This document shows, piece by piece, positions 1 through 12,631 of a stretch of DNA of 64,000 bases (within the stretch, counting starts at the first letter, position 1; every line of letters starts with the position of its first letter). A model generated the notes under the pieces. The model was given only the letters and a program-made list of their open reading frames with translations, made no database searches and was not told where the DNA came from. The DNA lies in assembly GCA_963971305.1 (NCBI GenBank), contig OZ020308.1, positions 29,045,275 to 29,109,274 on the forward strand, read 5' to 3'. This stretch comes from Arcuatula senhousia (Eukaryota; Mollusca; Bivalvia; Mytilida; Mytilidae). The translations under genes and the position numbers were made by a program.

Positions 1-1189
1 CCCGAACCACCTTGATAGTTTTATTCTCTGGAGTGTGTATAAAACGGAGAAACGAGATACCATATAAATGATACCAGATACAATGTATGAGATATACCAG
101 ATACTGTACCACACATTTGACTAAAACTGTATTTTTTAAAAATATAAACTTATATCTTTTTCTAACAAGTATTTTGCATTCAGATTTTATTGTTGTAGAC
201 AAATAATAAATGATTTCGCAAATATTTTAAGCTGATTGCCAATCATTTCAAAATAACTGTATGGATATTTTGATTAGTAGCCCATGTAAATAAAATAAAA
301 AATATCTGTCCCTTAATTTGTCCTCTAATTTGTATTCTGCCTGTCTTCAGGGCTTAAAATCATGCTGAATGATGATGGTTTATGTTGTAACATAATTATT
401 TTGTACATTTAGCACTATTTGCACCAAAATTTTGATTATATCTTCAGTATATAAACAGTTCATCATGACGGGTTGTTATTTTGTTTTCTAAATGGATGTT
501 AAAGAATTAATAAATGATCGGGAAAATTAACATTTAGAACGCCAATTAATCAAATACAACTAGTGACTATCTGGCACATATTCCATATATTTTCTTTTTA
601 ATTTTTATGCATGTTTAATTATTGTGTGGTCACTAAACAAAGTGCAAATAACAATAATATCAGTTGAATGTACATGATTTATTGTCTGTATTGATACGCG
701 TCTTAAAAGTTGGATTTTTTAACACAAAAATAGTTTAAGGCTATAAATTAAGAAATACATGAAAAAACACATATACTAGTATTTTATTTTCAGAGTCTGA
801 ACCTAAAGATTTATGAGCAAACATAGGAAATTAACGAGGCGGCTATTCGTTACGGTCCTTTAGCTTTAGATCAATTAGAAATCAAATACCGGCTTCACCA
901 TATAAACAGACATGATTATTACATTCTATCTTAACACTATTTTACTAAAATGTATAACTAATTTTACATTGAGGTTAAATATATGATATACAAATACTTT
1001 TGTTAGTACTTACGAAAATCGATAGACTGTCAATTCGTCACAATAAACGATACCAATCTCACATTATATTAAGAAATTGTTTATCACTGTGTTTTGAATG
1101 TTTCGCATCCGGTTAGCCATGTGCGATATTTATGCGCATAAGAACTGCAATTGTGCAACATACAAACTGAGCTAATTAAACTAAAGATC

Positions 1190-2158
1190 GCTAAACGCGC
1201 GTCAGGCGTAGCAAAATTTATTGTCTGGAACTTTGTTGTAATTTGTATTTCGAACACACGTGAAGGTTAGCACTGCTGGTGGAGTTTAAATTCTCCGAGG
1301 TTAGCCCGCTCCGGCACCAACACTTTTGAGTTGGAGAAAATATCAAAGCTTTAAATTATCTGTCTAAATTTCAAAATTGTCTAAACCCTAAGGTTCTTCC
1401 TATCCCAGACATAGGTTGATTATCTTAGTAATAATTTGGTTCCCCAGTTTGGTATTTTTGGTTTTACTTTTCTATGCTCTTCATATTCATTAGTGTTTGG
1501 CATTTTCAATATTTTTGGTTGAGCGCCTCTGATGAGTCTTGAATAGACGAAACGCGCGTCAGGCGTAGCAAAATTTATTGTCTGGAACTTTGTTGTAATT
1601 TGTATTTCGAACACACGTGAAGGTTAGCACTGCTGGTGGAGTTTAAATTCCCCGAGGTTAGCCCGCTCCGGCACCAACACTTTCATAGCCGTAGCCAGGC
1701 GGGGTTCGAGGGGTTCGGACGACCCCCCCTTGGAAATTTTTTTTTATCAAAATAGGGAAAAATCGGGTGAAAAATCGGTTAAGCACTAATTAAGTCAGAA
1801 AATATTGGGAAATCGAACCCCCTCTTCTCATTTTTGAACCCCCGGTTGAAAAATTCTGGCTACGGGTATGACTTTTGAGTTGGAGAAAACATCAAAGCTT
1901 TAAATTATCTGTCTAAATTTCAAAATTGTCTAAACCCTAAGGTTCTTTCTATCCCAGACATAGGTTGATTATCTTAGTAATAATTTGGTTCCCCAGTTTG
2001 GTATTTTTGGTTTTACTTTTCTATGCTCTTCATATTCATTAGTGTTTGGCATTTTCAATATTTTTGGTTGAGCGCCTCTGATGAGTCTTGAATAGAAGAA
2101 ACGCGCGTCAGGCGTAGCAAAATTTATTGTCTGGAACTTTGTTGTAATTTGTATTTCT
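1190..2158 (+). repeat. Tandem copies of a mussel-type dispersed repeat
   Basis: Two near-identical copies of about 360-550 bp lie in tandem. Each contains 'GCGCCTCTGATGAGTCTTGA', 'AACGCGCGTCAGGCGTAGC' and a 'GGTTAGCCCGCTCCGGCACC' block. The second copy carries a small inserted element at 1,684-1,870. A diverged relative lies at 49,066-49,570 and a fragment near 28,050. I recognise the GATGAGTCTT/AACGCGCGTC segment as a common repeat in mussel sequences; its transposon class is not clear to me. The other arm of the giant inverted repeat lacks this block, so it was inserted after the arms formed. Confidence 0.8.
1684..1870. mobile_element. 187-bp MITE with 5-bp target duplication (hAT-like)
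   Basis: The element interrupts the second tandem repeat copy. Its ends are 15-bp inverted repeats, CATAGCCGTAGCCAG and the complement of CATACCCGTAGCCAG, with one mismatch. It is flanked by ACTTT on both sides (1,679-1,683 and 1,871-1,875). The uninterrupted first copy reads CACCAACACTTTTGAG at 1,312-1,327, which is the empty site. It has no coding capacity and is G/C-rich near the ends. The terminus resembles that of the hAT-type transposon at 32,173 (CAGGGCCGTAACTA), which also shows a 5-bp duplication, so it may be a non-autonomous relative. Confidence 0.85.
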
Positions 2159-2495
2159 CAGATACAAAATTTTAATAATATTAACTTAATAGTATTGTAG
2201 TTCATTTGGTTATCTTATTGTTTTCGAATCCAATCCAGAATACAAAAAGATTCGATAAAAAAATTAATTGTTTTACATGTTATGCAAAAAATAAAAAAAA
2301 TAAATAAAAACAAAATAGAACCTTATCACAGTGGCGCCGTCAACTAGTATGATAATATTTTTTTTATTAATAGTAATGCTCTCGACTGGACAAACTTTAA
2401 TGAACATTATTAAATTTGTTCCGAAAGTCTATATTGAGCATATGTAAAAAAACATTTCACTCTATATTCATTTTATATTTTTAAGATTAGTTATA

Positions 2496-3768
2496 AGATT
2501 AACATTCACATATATATGTTACAACCACGAATAAAACCCGACATAAAATAATTGATTTTTCATTCTAGCTACTCTAGCTTTAACCATGACCCTATTATGA
2601 CCTCTCGTTATCGCGCTTTCTCGTTACAGAATGTATAACGGCATCCTCTGACAGCTTAGGTCAACTTATATTCCCAAGAGAGTTCTTTAGTCATATGAAT
2701 GTTTCATGGGTAATTCTTAGTGCTAGTGACCTTACTATCTCAAATCATAAGATGATCAAATCGTCTATAGGCTAATATCTTTACTAAAGATAAACGATTG
2801 AAATATAAAATTTGTGAAAATTAAAATTCCGTTTAATGCTCACTGTTTATTTTTCGGTGCCTCATAATACGTACCTAATAAAGTGTACGAAAGATATTTT
2901 AAATGGGTAAAAAGATACATGGAAAGAAATCTACTCTTATGCTATATTGCTATTCACACTTCCTTTGTCTGCACTAAAACTTCGTAACTCAGGCTTCTAC
3001 TGAAGGTTTATTGCAAGGTCAGCTGGTTCTACTTCCTGGTTTACTAGACCCATTCGGTCATTAACTTGAACGCGGGTATGCTTAGCTTATGATAATGCGT
3101 CCGCTAGTTGTGTATTTTTTTTTACAGGTTTAGAAGATTAACATTCACATATATATGTTACAACCACGAATAAAACCCGACATAAAATAATTGATTTTTC
3201 ATTCTAGCTACTCTAGCTTTAACCATGACCCTATTATGACCTCTCGTTATCGCGCTTTCTCGTTACAGAATGTATAACGGCATCCTCTGACGGCTTAGGT
3301 CAACTTATATTCCCAAGAGAGTTCTTTAGTCATATGAATGTTTCATGGGTAATTCTTAGTGCTAGTGACCTTACTATCTCAAATCATAAGATGATCAAAT
3401 CGTCTATAGGCTAATATCTTTACTAAAGATAAACGATTGAAATATAAAATTTGTGAAAATTAAAATTCCGTTTAATGCTCACTGTTTATTTTTCGGTGCC
3501 TCATAATACGTACCTAATAAAGTGTACGAAAGATATTTTAAATGGGTAAAAAGATACATGGAAAGAAATCTACTCTTATGCTATATTGCTATTCACACTT
3601 CCTTTGTCTGCACTAAAACTTCGTAACTCAGGCTTCTACTGAAGGTTTATTGCAAGGTCAGCTGGTTCTACTTCCTGGTTTACTAGACCCATTCGGTCAT
3701 TAACTTGAACGCGGGTATGCTTAGCTTATGATAATGCGACCGCTAGTTGTGTATTTTTTTTTCAGGTA
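2496..3768 (+). repeat. 639-bp tandem duplication within the left arm
   Basis: Sequence beginning 'AGATTAACATTCACATATAT' at 2,496 begins again at 3,135 and runs to about 3,768. The copies appear almost identical, with only single-base differences such as CAGCTTAGG/CGGCTTAGG and GCGTCCGCT/GCGACCGCT. The right arm of the giant inverted repeat has only one copy, which is much more diverged. The duplication is therefore younger than the split of the arms. No gene is seen. Confidence 0.9.
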
Positions 3769-5049
3769 AATTGAAGTCGTCCAACTTTTTATTCTATTTT
3801 GTATCGTTTGGTAAAGACCCTAATCCAAAGGCCGCATCCTTTTTTCTATGTTTACCCTAATTCTCACACCGTATACATGTTTTTCTATGATAATCGTAAC
3901 CCTACCAACGTATGCATGTATTTCAATGTTTACCATAACTTTAAAGCCGTATGCATGTTTTTTGTTAACTGTAACCCTATTGCCGTTTGTATGTTTTTTC
4001 TCTAACGCATGTTTAACTGTGTTAACCCTTACGCCATATACATGTTTTTTCTATGTTTACCCTTACCCTAATGCCGTATGCATGTTTTCAGTTAACCCTG
4101 ACCCGTACGCCGTATACATGGTTTTTTTTCTATAATAACCCTAACCCCAAGACCGTACACATGTTTTTCTATGCTTACCGTAATACTAACGCAATATGCA
4201 TGTTTCTCCATGCTTACCCTAACGCTAACGCCATATGCATGTTTTTTCTATGTTAACCATTACCATTACACCATGTATGCATGTTTCCTGTTAACTCTAA
4301 CCTTAACGCCATTCACATGTTTTTCTATGTTAACCCTTACCCTCATGCAGTATGCGTGTCTTCTGTTAACCCTAACCAAAACACCGTACGCATGGTTTTT
4401 TTACTATGTTAACCCTAACCCGCACGACGTATACATGTTTTTTCTGTGATAACCCTAACCCCAAAACCGTATACATGTTTTTCTATGTTTACCCTAATCC
4501 TGAAACACCGTATGCATTTTTCAATATGCTAACTCTAACGATAACGCCGTATGCATGTTTTTCTATGTGAACTCTAACCTTAACGCCGTATACAAATTTA
4601 ACTATGTTAACCCTAATCCTAACGCCGAATGCACGTTTTTCTATGTTAACCTTTACCCGAACACCTTATCCATGTTTTTCTATGCTAACCCTGACACCAA
4701 AACTGTAAACATGTTGTTCTATGTTAAGCCTAATCCTAACGACCTATAGTTACCCTAACGCTAACGACGTATGCATGTTTTTCTATGCTAACCCTAACCC
4801 CACGGCCATATACTTGTTTTCTATGTGAACCCTAATCCTAACGCCGTATACATGTTTTTCTATGTAAACCATAATCCTTACGCTGTATACATGTTTTCTA
4901 TGCTAACCCTAACCCCAAGACCATATGCATGTTTTTCTATGTTAACCCTATTCTTAACGCCGGACATAAGTTTTTCTATGTTACCCGGTACCCTCACGCC
5001 ATAGGCATGTTTTCTATGTTAACTCTTACCCTAAGGCCATATACATGTA

Positions 5050-5618
5050 CAGATGGGGGCACACATAACCTGTACGATAAGTTTACTTGATATGCAGACA
5101 TCAAGTTAACTTCAAGTTCACTTGCAGTTGGCCATGTGACTGCTTTGAGCAGACGCGTGACTGGTTCCAAGTTAACTTGAAAAGCAGTCATAATTCAATG
5201 TCTGCTTTTAAAAGCAGTCACATTCTTGTGACAGGTCTGGTCAAGTTAACTTCGTGAAATGTCTGCTTTAAAAACTGAATGTAAAAGGACAAATGTTATG
5301 TTATTTTGCAATAACTGTATTTGAAACTCATTATTTATGTAAAAGACCGTTGTTTTCATATTAAGTTAAACCTTTGCATTATTGAACATGTCTGGTAAGA
5401 GCAGAGTTGTTGCAATGACTGGTCTGGTGAAAGCAGTCATGTCTTTGTGACTGGTTATGACAAATGATAAAAAAGCTGTAACATGTCTGCTATGACCAGT
5501 CATGAGTTAACGCAAGTTAACTTGAATGTCTGCTATAGCAAACATGAGCAGACATGAAAAGCTGTCACAAAGTTTACTTTATGTTAACTTCCGTACATGT
5601 TATGTGTGCACCTATCTG
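5050..5618. mobile_element. 569-bp Tc1/mariner-like MITE inserted in the satellite
   Basis: The terminal inverted repeats start CAGATGGGGGCACACATAAC on the left and, read in complement on the right, CAGATAGGTGCACACATAAC. They are flanked by TA on both sides (5,048-5,049 and 5,619-5,620), the target duplication of Tc1/mariner elements. The paralogous satellite units at 7,500-7,515 and 8,900-8,920 read ...CATATACAGGTATTCTG..., which fits an empty site. The interior is not satellite. It carries repeated AAGCAGTCAT and palindromic AAGTTAACTT motifs and has no coding capacity for a transposase. Confidence 0.8.
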
Positions 5619-7089
5619 TATTCTGTTTACCCTCACCCTAACGCTGTATGCATGTTGTTCAGTGCTAACCTTAACGCCAATTACAAGCTTTTCTATGTAG
5701 ACCCTAACCCTAATGCCATTTGCATGTTTTTCTTTATTTAAGCCAACCCTTGCCGTTTGCATGTTTCTTGTTAACCCCAACCCTAACGCTTTGTGCAAGT
5801 TTTCATTACTAACCCTAAACCTAACGTGGTGTGCCTGTCTTTCTATGTGAACCCTAGCCCTAACGCCGTATGTTAAACATAACCCTAAGGCCTTATACAT
5901 GTTTTTCTTTGCTCACCCTAACCTTAACGCCGATTATCTGTTTTTCTATATTAACCCTAATGCTATCGACGTTTCTATGTTTTTTTATATTAACCATTAT
6001 CCTAACGCCGTATGCACGTTTTCTGTTAACACTAACCATAACGCCGTTTGTATGTGATTTTTGTATGTTTATCCTAACCCGTAGATCGCATGCATGTTTT
6101 TCTATATTGACTCTAACCTTAACGCCGTATGCACGTTTTGCTATGTTAACCCTAACTCTAACGCCGTATACAAGTTTTACTATGTTAACCCTTACCCTAA
6201 TGTCATACTCATGTTTTTCTATGTCAACCCGTATGCATATTTCTGCTAACCCTAACCCTAATGCCGTATGCATATTTTTTTTCTATGTAAACCCTAACCC
6301 TAACGCCGTATAGTTTTACAAGTTAACCCTTACCCGAAAGCCAGCCTCGTGTTTTTTTCTATGCTAACCCTTACCCTAATGCCGTATGCTTATTTTCTGT
6401 TAACTCTAAATTTAACGCCGTATGCATGTCTTTTTCTATGTTAATCCCAACCCTAACGCCGTATACAAGTTTTTCTATGTAAACCCTAACGCCATACACA
6501 TGTTTTTTATGTTAACCCTTACCCTAATACCGTATGCATGTTTTCTATTAACCCTAACCCTAACGCCGTATGCATTTTTTCTATGTTAACCCTAACCTGT
6601 ACGCCGTATACATGTTTTTCTATGGTAAAACCGTATACATGTTTTTCTATGGTAACCCTAACCAAAACCGTACACATGCTTTGCTATGCTAACCATAATC
6701 CTAACGCAATATGCATGTTTGTCTATGCTTACCCTAACGCTAACGCCGTCTGCATGATTTTACTATGTTAACAATTACCACAACGCCATGTAAGCATGTT
6801 TCCTGTTAACTCTAACCTTTACGCCATTCATATGTTTTTCTATGTTAACCCTTACCCTCATGCCGTATGCATGTCTTCTGTTAACCCTAACCCAAACACC
6901 GTACACATGTTTTTTTATGTTAACCCTAATCCACACGACGTATACATTATTTTTGCTCTTTGCTAACCCTAACCCCAAAACCGTATACATGTTTTTCTAT
7001 GTTTACCCTTATCCTGAAATACCGTATGCATGTTTAAATATGCTTACTCTAACGCTAACGCCGTATGCACGTTTTTCTATGTTGACCCT

Positions 7090-10000
7090 AATTCTAACGC
7101 CGTATGCATGTTATTTCTATGTTAACCCTAATCCTACCGCCGAATGCACGTTCTTCTATGTAAACCCTTACCCGAACGCCTTATCCATGTTTTTATGCTA
7201 ACCCTGACACCAAAACTGTAAACATGTTTTTCTATGTTAAGCCTAATCCTAACCACCTATAGTTACCCTAACGCTAACGACGTATGCATGTTTTTTCTAT
7301 GCTAACCCTAACTCCACGGCCGTATACTTGTTTTCTATGTGAACCCTAATCCTAACGCCGTATACATGTTTTCTCTAATCCTTACGCTGTATACATGTTT
7401 TTCTATGCTAACCCTAACCCTAAGACCATATACATGTTTTTCTATGTTAACCCAAATCTTAACGCCGTAAATAAGTTTTTCTATGTTAGCTCGTACCCTA
7501 AGGCCATATACAGGTATTCTGTTTACCATCACCCTAACACTGTATGCATGTAGTTCAGCGCTAACCTTAACGTCGTACACATGTTTTTCTATGTTAAGCC
7601 TTACCCTAATGCCGTATGCTTGTTTTCTGTTAACCCTAACCCTAACGCAGTATGCATGTTTTTTTCTATGTTAATCCTATCCCTAACGCCGTATACAAGT
7701 TTCACAAGTTAACCCTTACTCGAAAGCCATACACATGTTTTTCTTTGTTAACCCTTACCCTAATGCCGTATGCATGTTTTCTATTAACCCTAACCCTAAC
7801 GCCGTATGCATTTTTTTCTATGTTAACCCTAACCTGTACGCCGTATACATGTTTTTCTATGGTAAAACCCTATACATGTTTTTCTATGGTAACCCTACCC
7901 ATAACCGTACACATGCTTTGCTATGCTAACCATAATCCTAACGCAATATGCATGTTTGTCTATGCTTACCCTAACGCTAACGCCGTCTGCATGATTTTAC
8001 TATGTTAACAATTACCACAACGCCGTGTAAGCATGTTTCCTGTTAACTCTAACCTTTACGCCATTCATATGTTTTTTTATGTTAACCCTTACCCCCATGC
8101 CGTATGCATGTCTTCTGTTAACTCTAACCCAAACACCGTACACATGTTTTTTCTATGTGAACCCTAATCCACACGACGTATACATTATTTTTTCTCTTTG
8201 CTAACCCTAACCCCAAAACCGTACACATGTTTTTCTATGCTTACCGTATGCATGTCTTCTGTTAACCCTAACCCAAACACCGTACGCATGTTTTTTCAAT
8301 GTTAACCCTAATCCGCATAACGTATACATGTTTTTTCTCTATGCTAACCCTAACCCCAAAACCGTATACATGTTTTTTTATGTTTACCCTAATCCTGAAA
8401 TACCGTATGCATGTTTAAATATGCTTACTCTAACGCTAACGCCGTATTCATGTTTTTCTATGTGAACTCTAACCCTAACGCCGTATGCATGATTTGTCTA
8501 TGCTAACCCTAATCCTAACGTCGAATGCACGTTTTTCTATGTTAACCCTTACCCGAACGCCTTATCCATGTTTTTCTATGCTAACCCTGACACCTAAACT
8601 ATAAACATGTTTTTCTATGTTAAGCCTAATCCTAACGACCTATAGTTACCCTAACGCTAACGACGTATGCATGTTTTTCTATGCTAACCCTAACCCCACG
8701 GCCGTATACTTGTTTTCTATGTGAACCCTAATCCTTACGCTGTATACATGTTTTTTTTTTTGTGCTAACCCTAACCCCAAATTAAGACCATATGTATTTT
8801 TTTTTTATGTTGACCCTAATCTTAACGCCGTACATACGTTTTTCTATGTTATCCCAACCCTCACGCCATAGGCATGTTTTCTATGTTAACTCTTACCCTA
8901 AGGCCATATACAGGTATTCTGTTTACCCTCACCCTAACGCTGTATGTATGTTGTTCAGCGCTAACCTTAAAGCCGATTACAAGCTTTTCTATGTAAACCC
9001 TAACCCTAATGCCGTTTGCATGTTTTTCTTTATTTAAGCCAACCCTTGCCGTTTGCATGTTTCTTGTTAACCCTAACCCTAACGCTTTGTGCAAGTTTTC
9101 TATGCTAACTCTTAACCTAACGTGATGTGCCTGTCTTTCTATTTAAACCCTAGCCCTAACGCCGTATAAAGGTTTTTGTGTGTTAAACATAACCTTAAGG
9201 CCTTATGCATGTTTTTCTTTGCTAACCCTAACCTTAACGGCGAATATCTGTTTTTCTATATTAACCCTAACGCTTTCGACGTTTCTATGTTTTTTTTTTA
9301 TTTTAACCATTATCCTTACGCCTTATGCACGTTTTCAATTTACACTAACCATAACGCCGTTTGTATGTGATTTTTCATGCTTATCCTAACCCTAACGCCT
9401 TATACAAGTTTCAATATGTTAAGCCTTAACCTAACGCCGTATACAAGTTTTACTATATTAACCCTTACCCTAACGTCATACACATGTTTTTCTATGTTAC
9501 CCATGCCGTATGCATGTTTTCTGTTAACCCTAACCCTAATGCCGTATGCAAATTTTTTCTATGTAAACCCTAACCCTAAAGCCGTATAGTTTTTCAAGTT
9601 AACCCTTACCCAATCGCCATACACATGTTTTTTCTATGCTAACCACTACCCTAATGCCCTATGCTTGTTTTCTGTTAACCCTAATCCTAACGCCGAATGC
9701 ACGTTTTTCTATGTTGACCCTAATTCTAACGCCGTATGCATATTATTTCTATGTTAACCCTAATCCTACCGCCGAATGCACGTTCTTCTATGTTAATCCT
9801 TACCCGAACGCCTTATCCATGTTTTTATGCTAACCCTGACACCAAAACTGTAAACATGTTTTTCTATGTTAAGCCTAATCCTAACCACCTATAGTTACCC
9901 TAACGCTAACGACGTATGCATGTTTTTTCTATGCTAACCCTAACTCCACGGCCGTATACTTGTTTTCTATGTGAACCCTAATCCTAACGCCGTATACATG

Positions 10001-10480
10001 TTTTCTCTAATCCTTACGCTGTATACATGTTTTTCTATGCTAACCCTAACCCTAAGACCATATACATGTTTTTCTATGTTAACCCAAATCTTAACGCCGT
10101 AAATAAGTTTTTCTATGTTAGCTCGTACCCTAAGGCCATATACAGGTATTCTGTTTACCATCACCCTAACACTGTATGCATGTTGTTCAGCGCTAACCTT
10201 AACGTCGTACACATGTTTTTCTATGTTAAGCCTTACCCTAATGCCGTATGCTTGTTTTCTGTTAACCCTAACCCTAACGCAGTATGCATGTTTTTTTCTA
10301 TGTTAATCCTATCCCTAGCGCCGTATACAAGTTTCACAAGTTAACCCTTACTCGAAAGCCATACACATGTTTTTCTTTGTTAACCCTTACCCTAATGCCG
10401 TATGCATGTTTTCTATTAACCCTAACCCTAACGCCGTATGCATTTTTTTCTATGTTAACCCTAACCCGTACACTATATAC
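7090..10480 (+). repeat. Higher-order duplication inside the satellite
   Basis: Blocks of many 39-bp units are themselves repeated. About 7,090-7,850 matches about 9,715-10,480 at an offset of 2,632 bp, including the same rare variants (CCACGGCCGTATACTTG, the shortened 'TTTTCTCTAATCCTTACGC' unit and 'GCTCGTACCC'). A second match links about 6,590-6,880 with 7,820-8,090, and a third links 5,620-5,900 with 8,915-9,180. This is evidence for unequal exchange or segmental duplication of long blocks as well as unit-by-unit amplification. Confidence 0.85.
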
Positions 10481-11186
10481 ATGTTTTTCTATGGTAACCC
10501 TAATCCAAAACCGTATACAAGTTTTTTTTTATGGTAACCCTAACCCAAAACCGTATACATGTTTTTCTATGGTAACCCTAATCCAAAACCGTATACATGT
10601 TTTTCTACGTTAACCCTACCCCTTACGCCCTATGCCTGTTTTTCTATGTTAAACCTAACCCGAGCGCCGTATGAATGTTTTTCTTTGTATACCGCATTAG
10701 GGTAAGGGTTCACATAGGGAAACATGTACACGGCCTTCGGGTTACGGTTAAAATAGCATAACATACAAACGGCATTAGGGTAAGGGTTAACAGAAAAGTT
10801 AATAATCGGTGTTAAGGTTAGGGTTAGAGCTGAAAAACGTACATAAGGCGTTGGGGTGAGGGTCAACAGAAAACATGAATACGGCGTTAGGGAACGTGTT
10901 AACACAGAAAAAAACATGTATATGGCGAGAGGGTAAAGAATAACATATAAAAAAAAATTTTGTACGGTTAGGATCATCATTGAAAAACGTGCATACGGCG
11001 TTAGGGTTTTGGTTATTTGAAAACATGTACACGGCGTAAGGATTTGGGTTAACATAGAAAAAACATGCATTCGGTGTTAGGATTTGTGTTAGCATTGAAA
11101 ACCGTGCGTACGGAGTAAGGGCTCGGGTTAACATGGAAAAACGTCCATATTGCGTTAGCGTTAGGGTTAGCATAGAAAGAAACAGA

Positions 11187-11408
11187 AGTACCAACGGAGT
11201 GTCCGAATGTCTAAAGTCCGAAAAGACAGAGACAAAACCTGTAAACACCAACAAGAACGGGACAAAAACAGACAACATGTAAAACACAGAAGCACACAAA
11301 TATCAACTGAATATCAATCAACAATGTGAACTCAAGTTGAAACAAGAATGAACTCAGGTGCTTCGGAACAGTAAACAGTTCCTGCTTACTATAGCACACC
11401 TGTCGTTT
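11187..11408 (-). mobile_element. 3'-end fragment of a dispersed retroelement
   Basis: Non-satellite sequence embedded in the satellite, recognised by 'AGTCCGAAAAGACAGAGACAA', 'AACACCAACAAGAACGGGAC', 'GAACTCAGGTGCTTCGGAA' and 'AGTTCCTGCTTACTATAGCA'. The same series of blocks occurs at 22,053-22,210, 54,700-54,995 and 62,135-62,615, and on the opposite strand at 25,640-26,098, 27,655-27,775 and 58,042-58,190. The copies at 25.6 kb and 62.6 kb also include the C-terminus of a reverse-transcriptase-like reading frame. This fragment is therefore read as a 5'-truncated 3' end on the - strand. Confidence 0.75.
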
Positions 11409-12631
11409 AAAAACATGTAAGCAGCCTAAGGGTTACGATTAACAGAAAACATACAAACGGCGTTACAGTAAGAGTTAACATAGAAAAACATGCATATATA
11501 TGGCGTTTGGGTTATAGTTAACGTAAACAAAAACGTGCATACTAGGTTAGGGTTAAGGTTATTAACGAAAAACAGGTATATGACGTAAGAGTTAGGGTTA
11601 GCATAGAAAACAAAACATGTATACGGCCTTACAGGGTTAGGGTAAACATAGAAAAACCTGCATGCAGGGTTAGGGTTAAGTTAAGCATAGAAAATTGCAT
11701 ACGTCGTTAAGGTAAGGGTTACCAGAAAACATGAATACGCAGAAAACATGAATACGGCGTAAAGGTAAGGGCTAACATAGAAAAACATGCAAACGGCATT
11801 AGAGTTAGGGTTAACAGAAAAATTTGTAATCGGCATTGCGGTTAGGGTTAGCGGTGAAAAACGTGAATACAGCGTAAGGGTGAGAGTAATCAGAAAATAT
11901 TAAAACTGCGTAAGGGTGAGAGTAAACAGAAAACACGCGTATGTAAACCGCGTTAGGGTAACAGTTAACACAGAAAAAAAAAACATGTATATGGCGTGAG
12001 GGGTAGGGATAACATAGAAACATTTGTGTACGGCGTTATGGTTGGGGTAAGCATTGAAAAACTTGCATACGGCGTTAGGGTTTGAGTTGACTAAAAATAT
12101 TTATACGGCGTAAGGGTTTGGGTTTACATAGAAAAACGGAACAAAAGATAGGATAAACAAAGAAAACCATGTAATTGGCTTTAGAGCTAGGGTTAGTGTT
12201 AACAGAAAATATGCTTACGGCGTAGGGTTTGGGTAATTACAGAAAAACATGCATACAATGAACAGAATAAGGTTAACATACGGCGTTAGCGTTAGGGCTA
12301 GTATACACAAAGGTGCGTACGACGTTAGGGTAAGGGTTAACAAAAAAACATGTATATACGGGCTTAGGGTTAGGGTAAACAAAGAAAAAAGATGCATACG
12401 GCATTAGGGTTTGGGTTAACATAGAAAAACATGCGTACTGCGTAAGGGCTAGGGTTATCATAGAAAAACGTGCACTTTGCGTAAGCGTTAGGGTTAGCAT
12501 AGGGCGTTAATGTAAGGGTTAACATAGAAAAGCATGTATATATATATACGGCGTTTGTAATGTTTAATATAGAAAAACATGCATACTGCATACTGCGTTC
12601 GGGTTGGGGTGAAAACAGTTATACGGCCTTA

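Larger units (their letters stand above)
1..3790 (+). repeat. Left arm of a giant inverted repeat
   Basis: Read in reverse complement, this stretch reappears at 14,691-17,848. The window's first bases (CCCGAACCACC...) match the complement of 17,838-17,848. The inner edge, with the 'ACCGCTAG' and 'GGTAAATTGAAGTC' motifs, matches 14,700-14,800. Large collinear blocks, for example 2,830-3,060 against 15,540-15,800, align with scattered substitutions and small indels. Two features are private to this arm: an insertion of about 990 bp (about 1,165-2,158) and a 639-bp tandem duplication. The arm probably continues beyond position 1. It is AT-rich and I see no gene in it. Confidence 0.9.
3795..10690 (+). 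repeat. 39-bp satellite with telomere-like motifs, TAACCC orientation
   Basis: A long tandem array with a unit of about 39 bp. Each unit has TAACCCTAACCCTAACGCCG followed by a TATGCATG / TTTTTCTATGT half. The first part holds two or three copies of a telomere-type hexamer. Units vary by substitution and small indels, for example ACCC to ATCC, GCCGTATGCATG to ACCGTACACATG, and TTTTTCTATG to TTTTCTG. Because 39 is a multiple of three, many short open frames appear on both strands, giving 13-residue repeats. I do not treat these as genes. One transposon insertion (5,050-5,618) interrupts the array. Confidence 0.93.

Noticed and set aside
5870..6313. 147-codon open frame (and many similar ones, both strands) in the satellite
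   Set aside because: It is made only of 13-residue repeats of the 39-bp unit. Both strands are open for the same reason and small indels break it elsewhere. No start context or splice signal is convincing.
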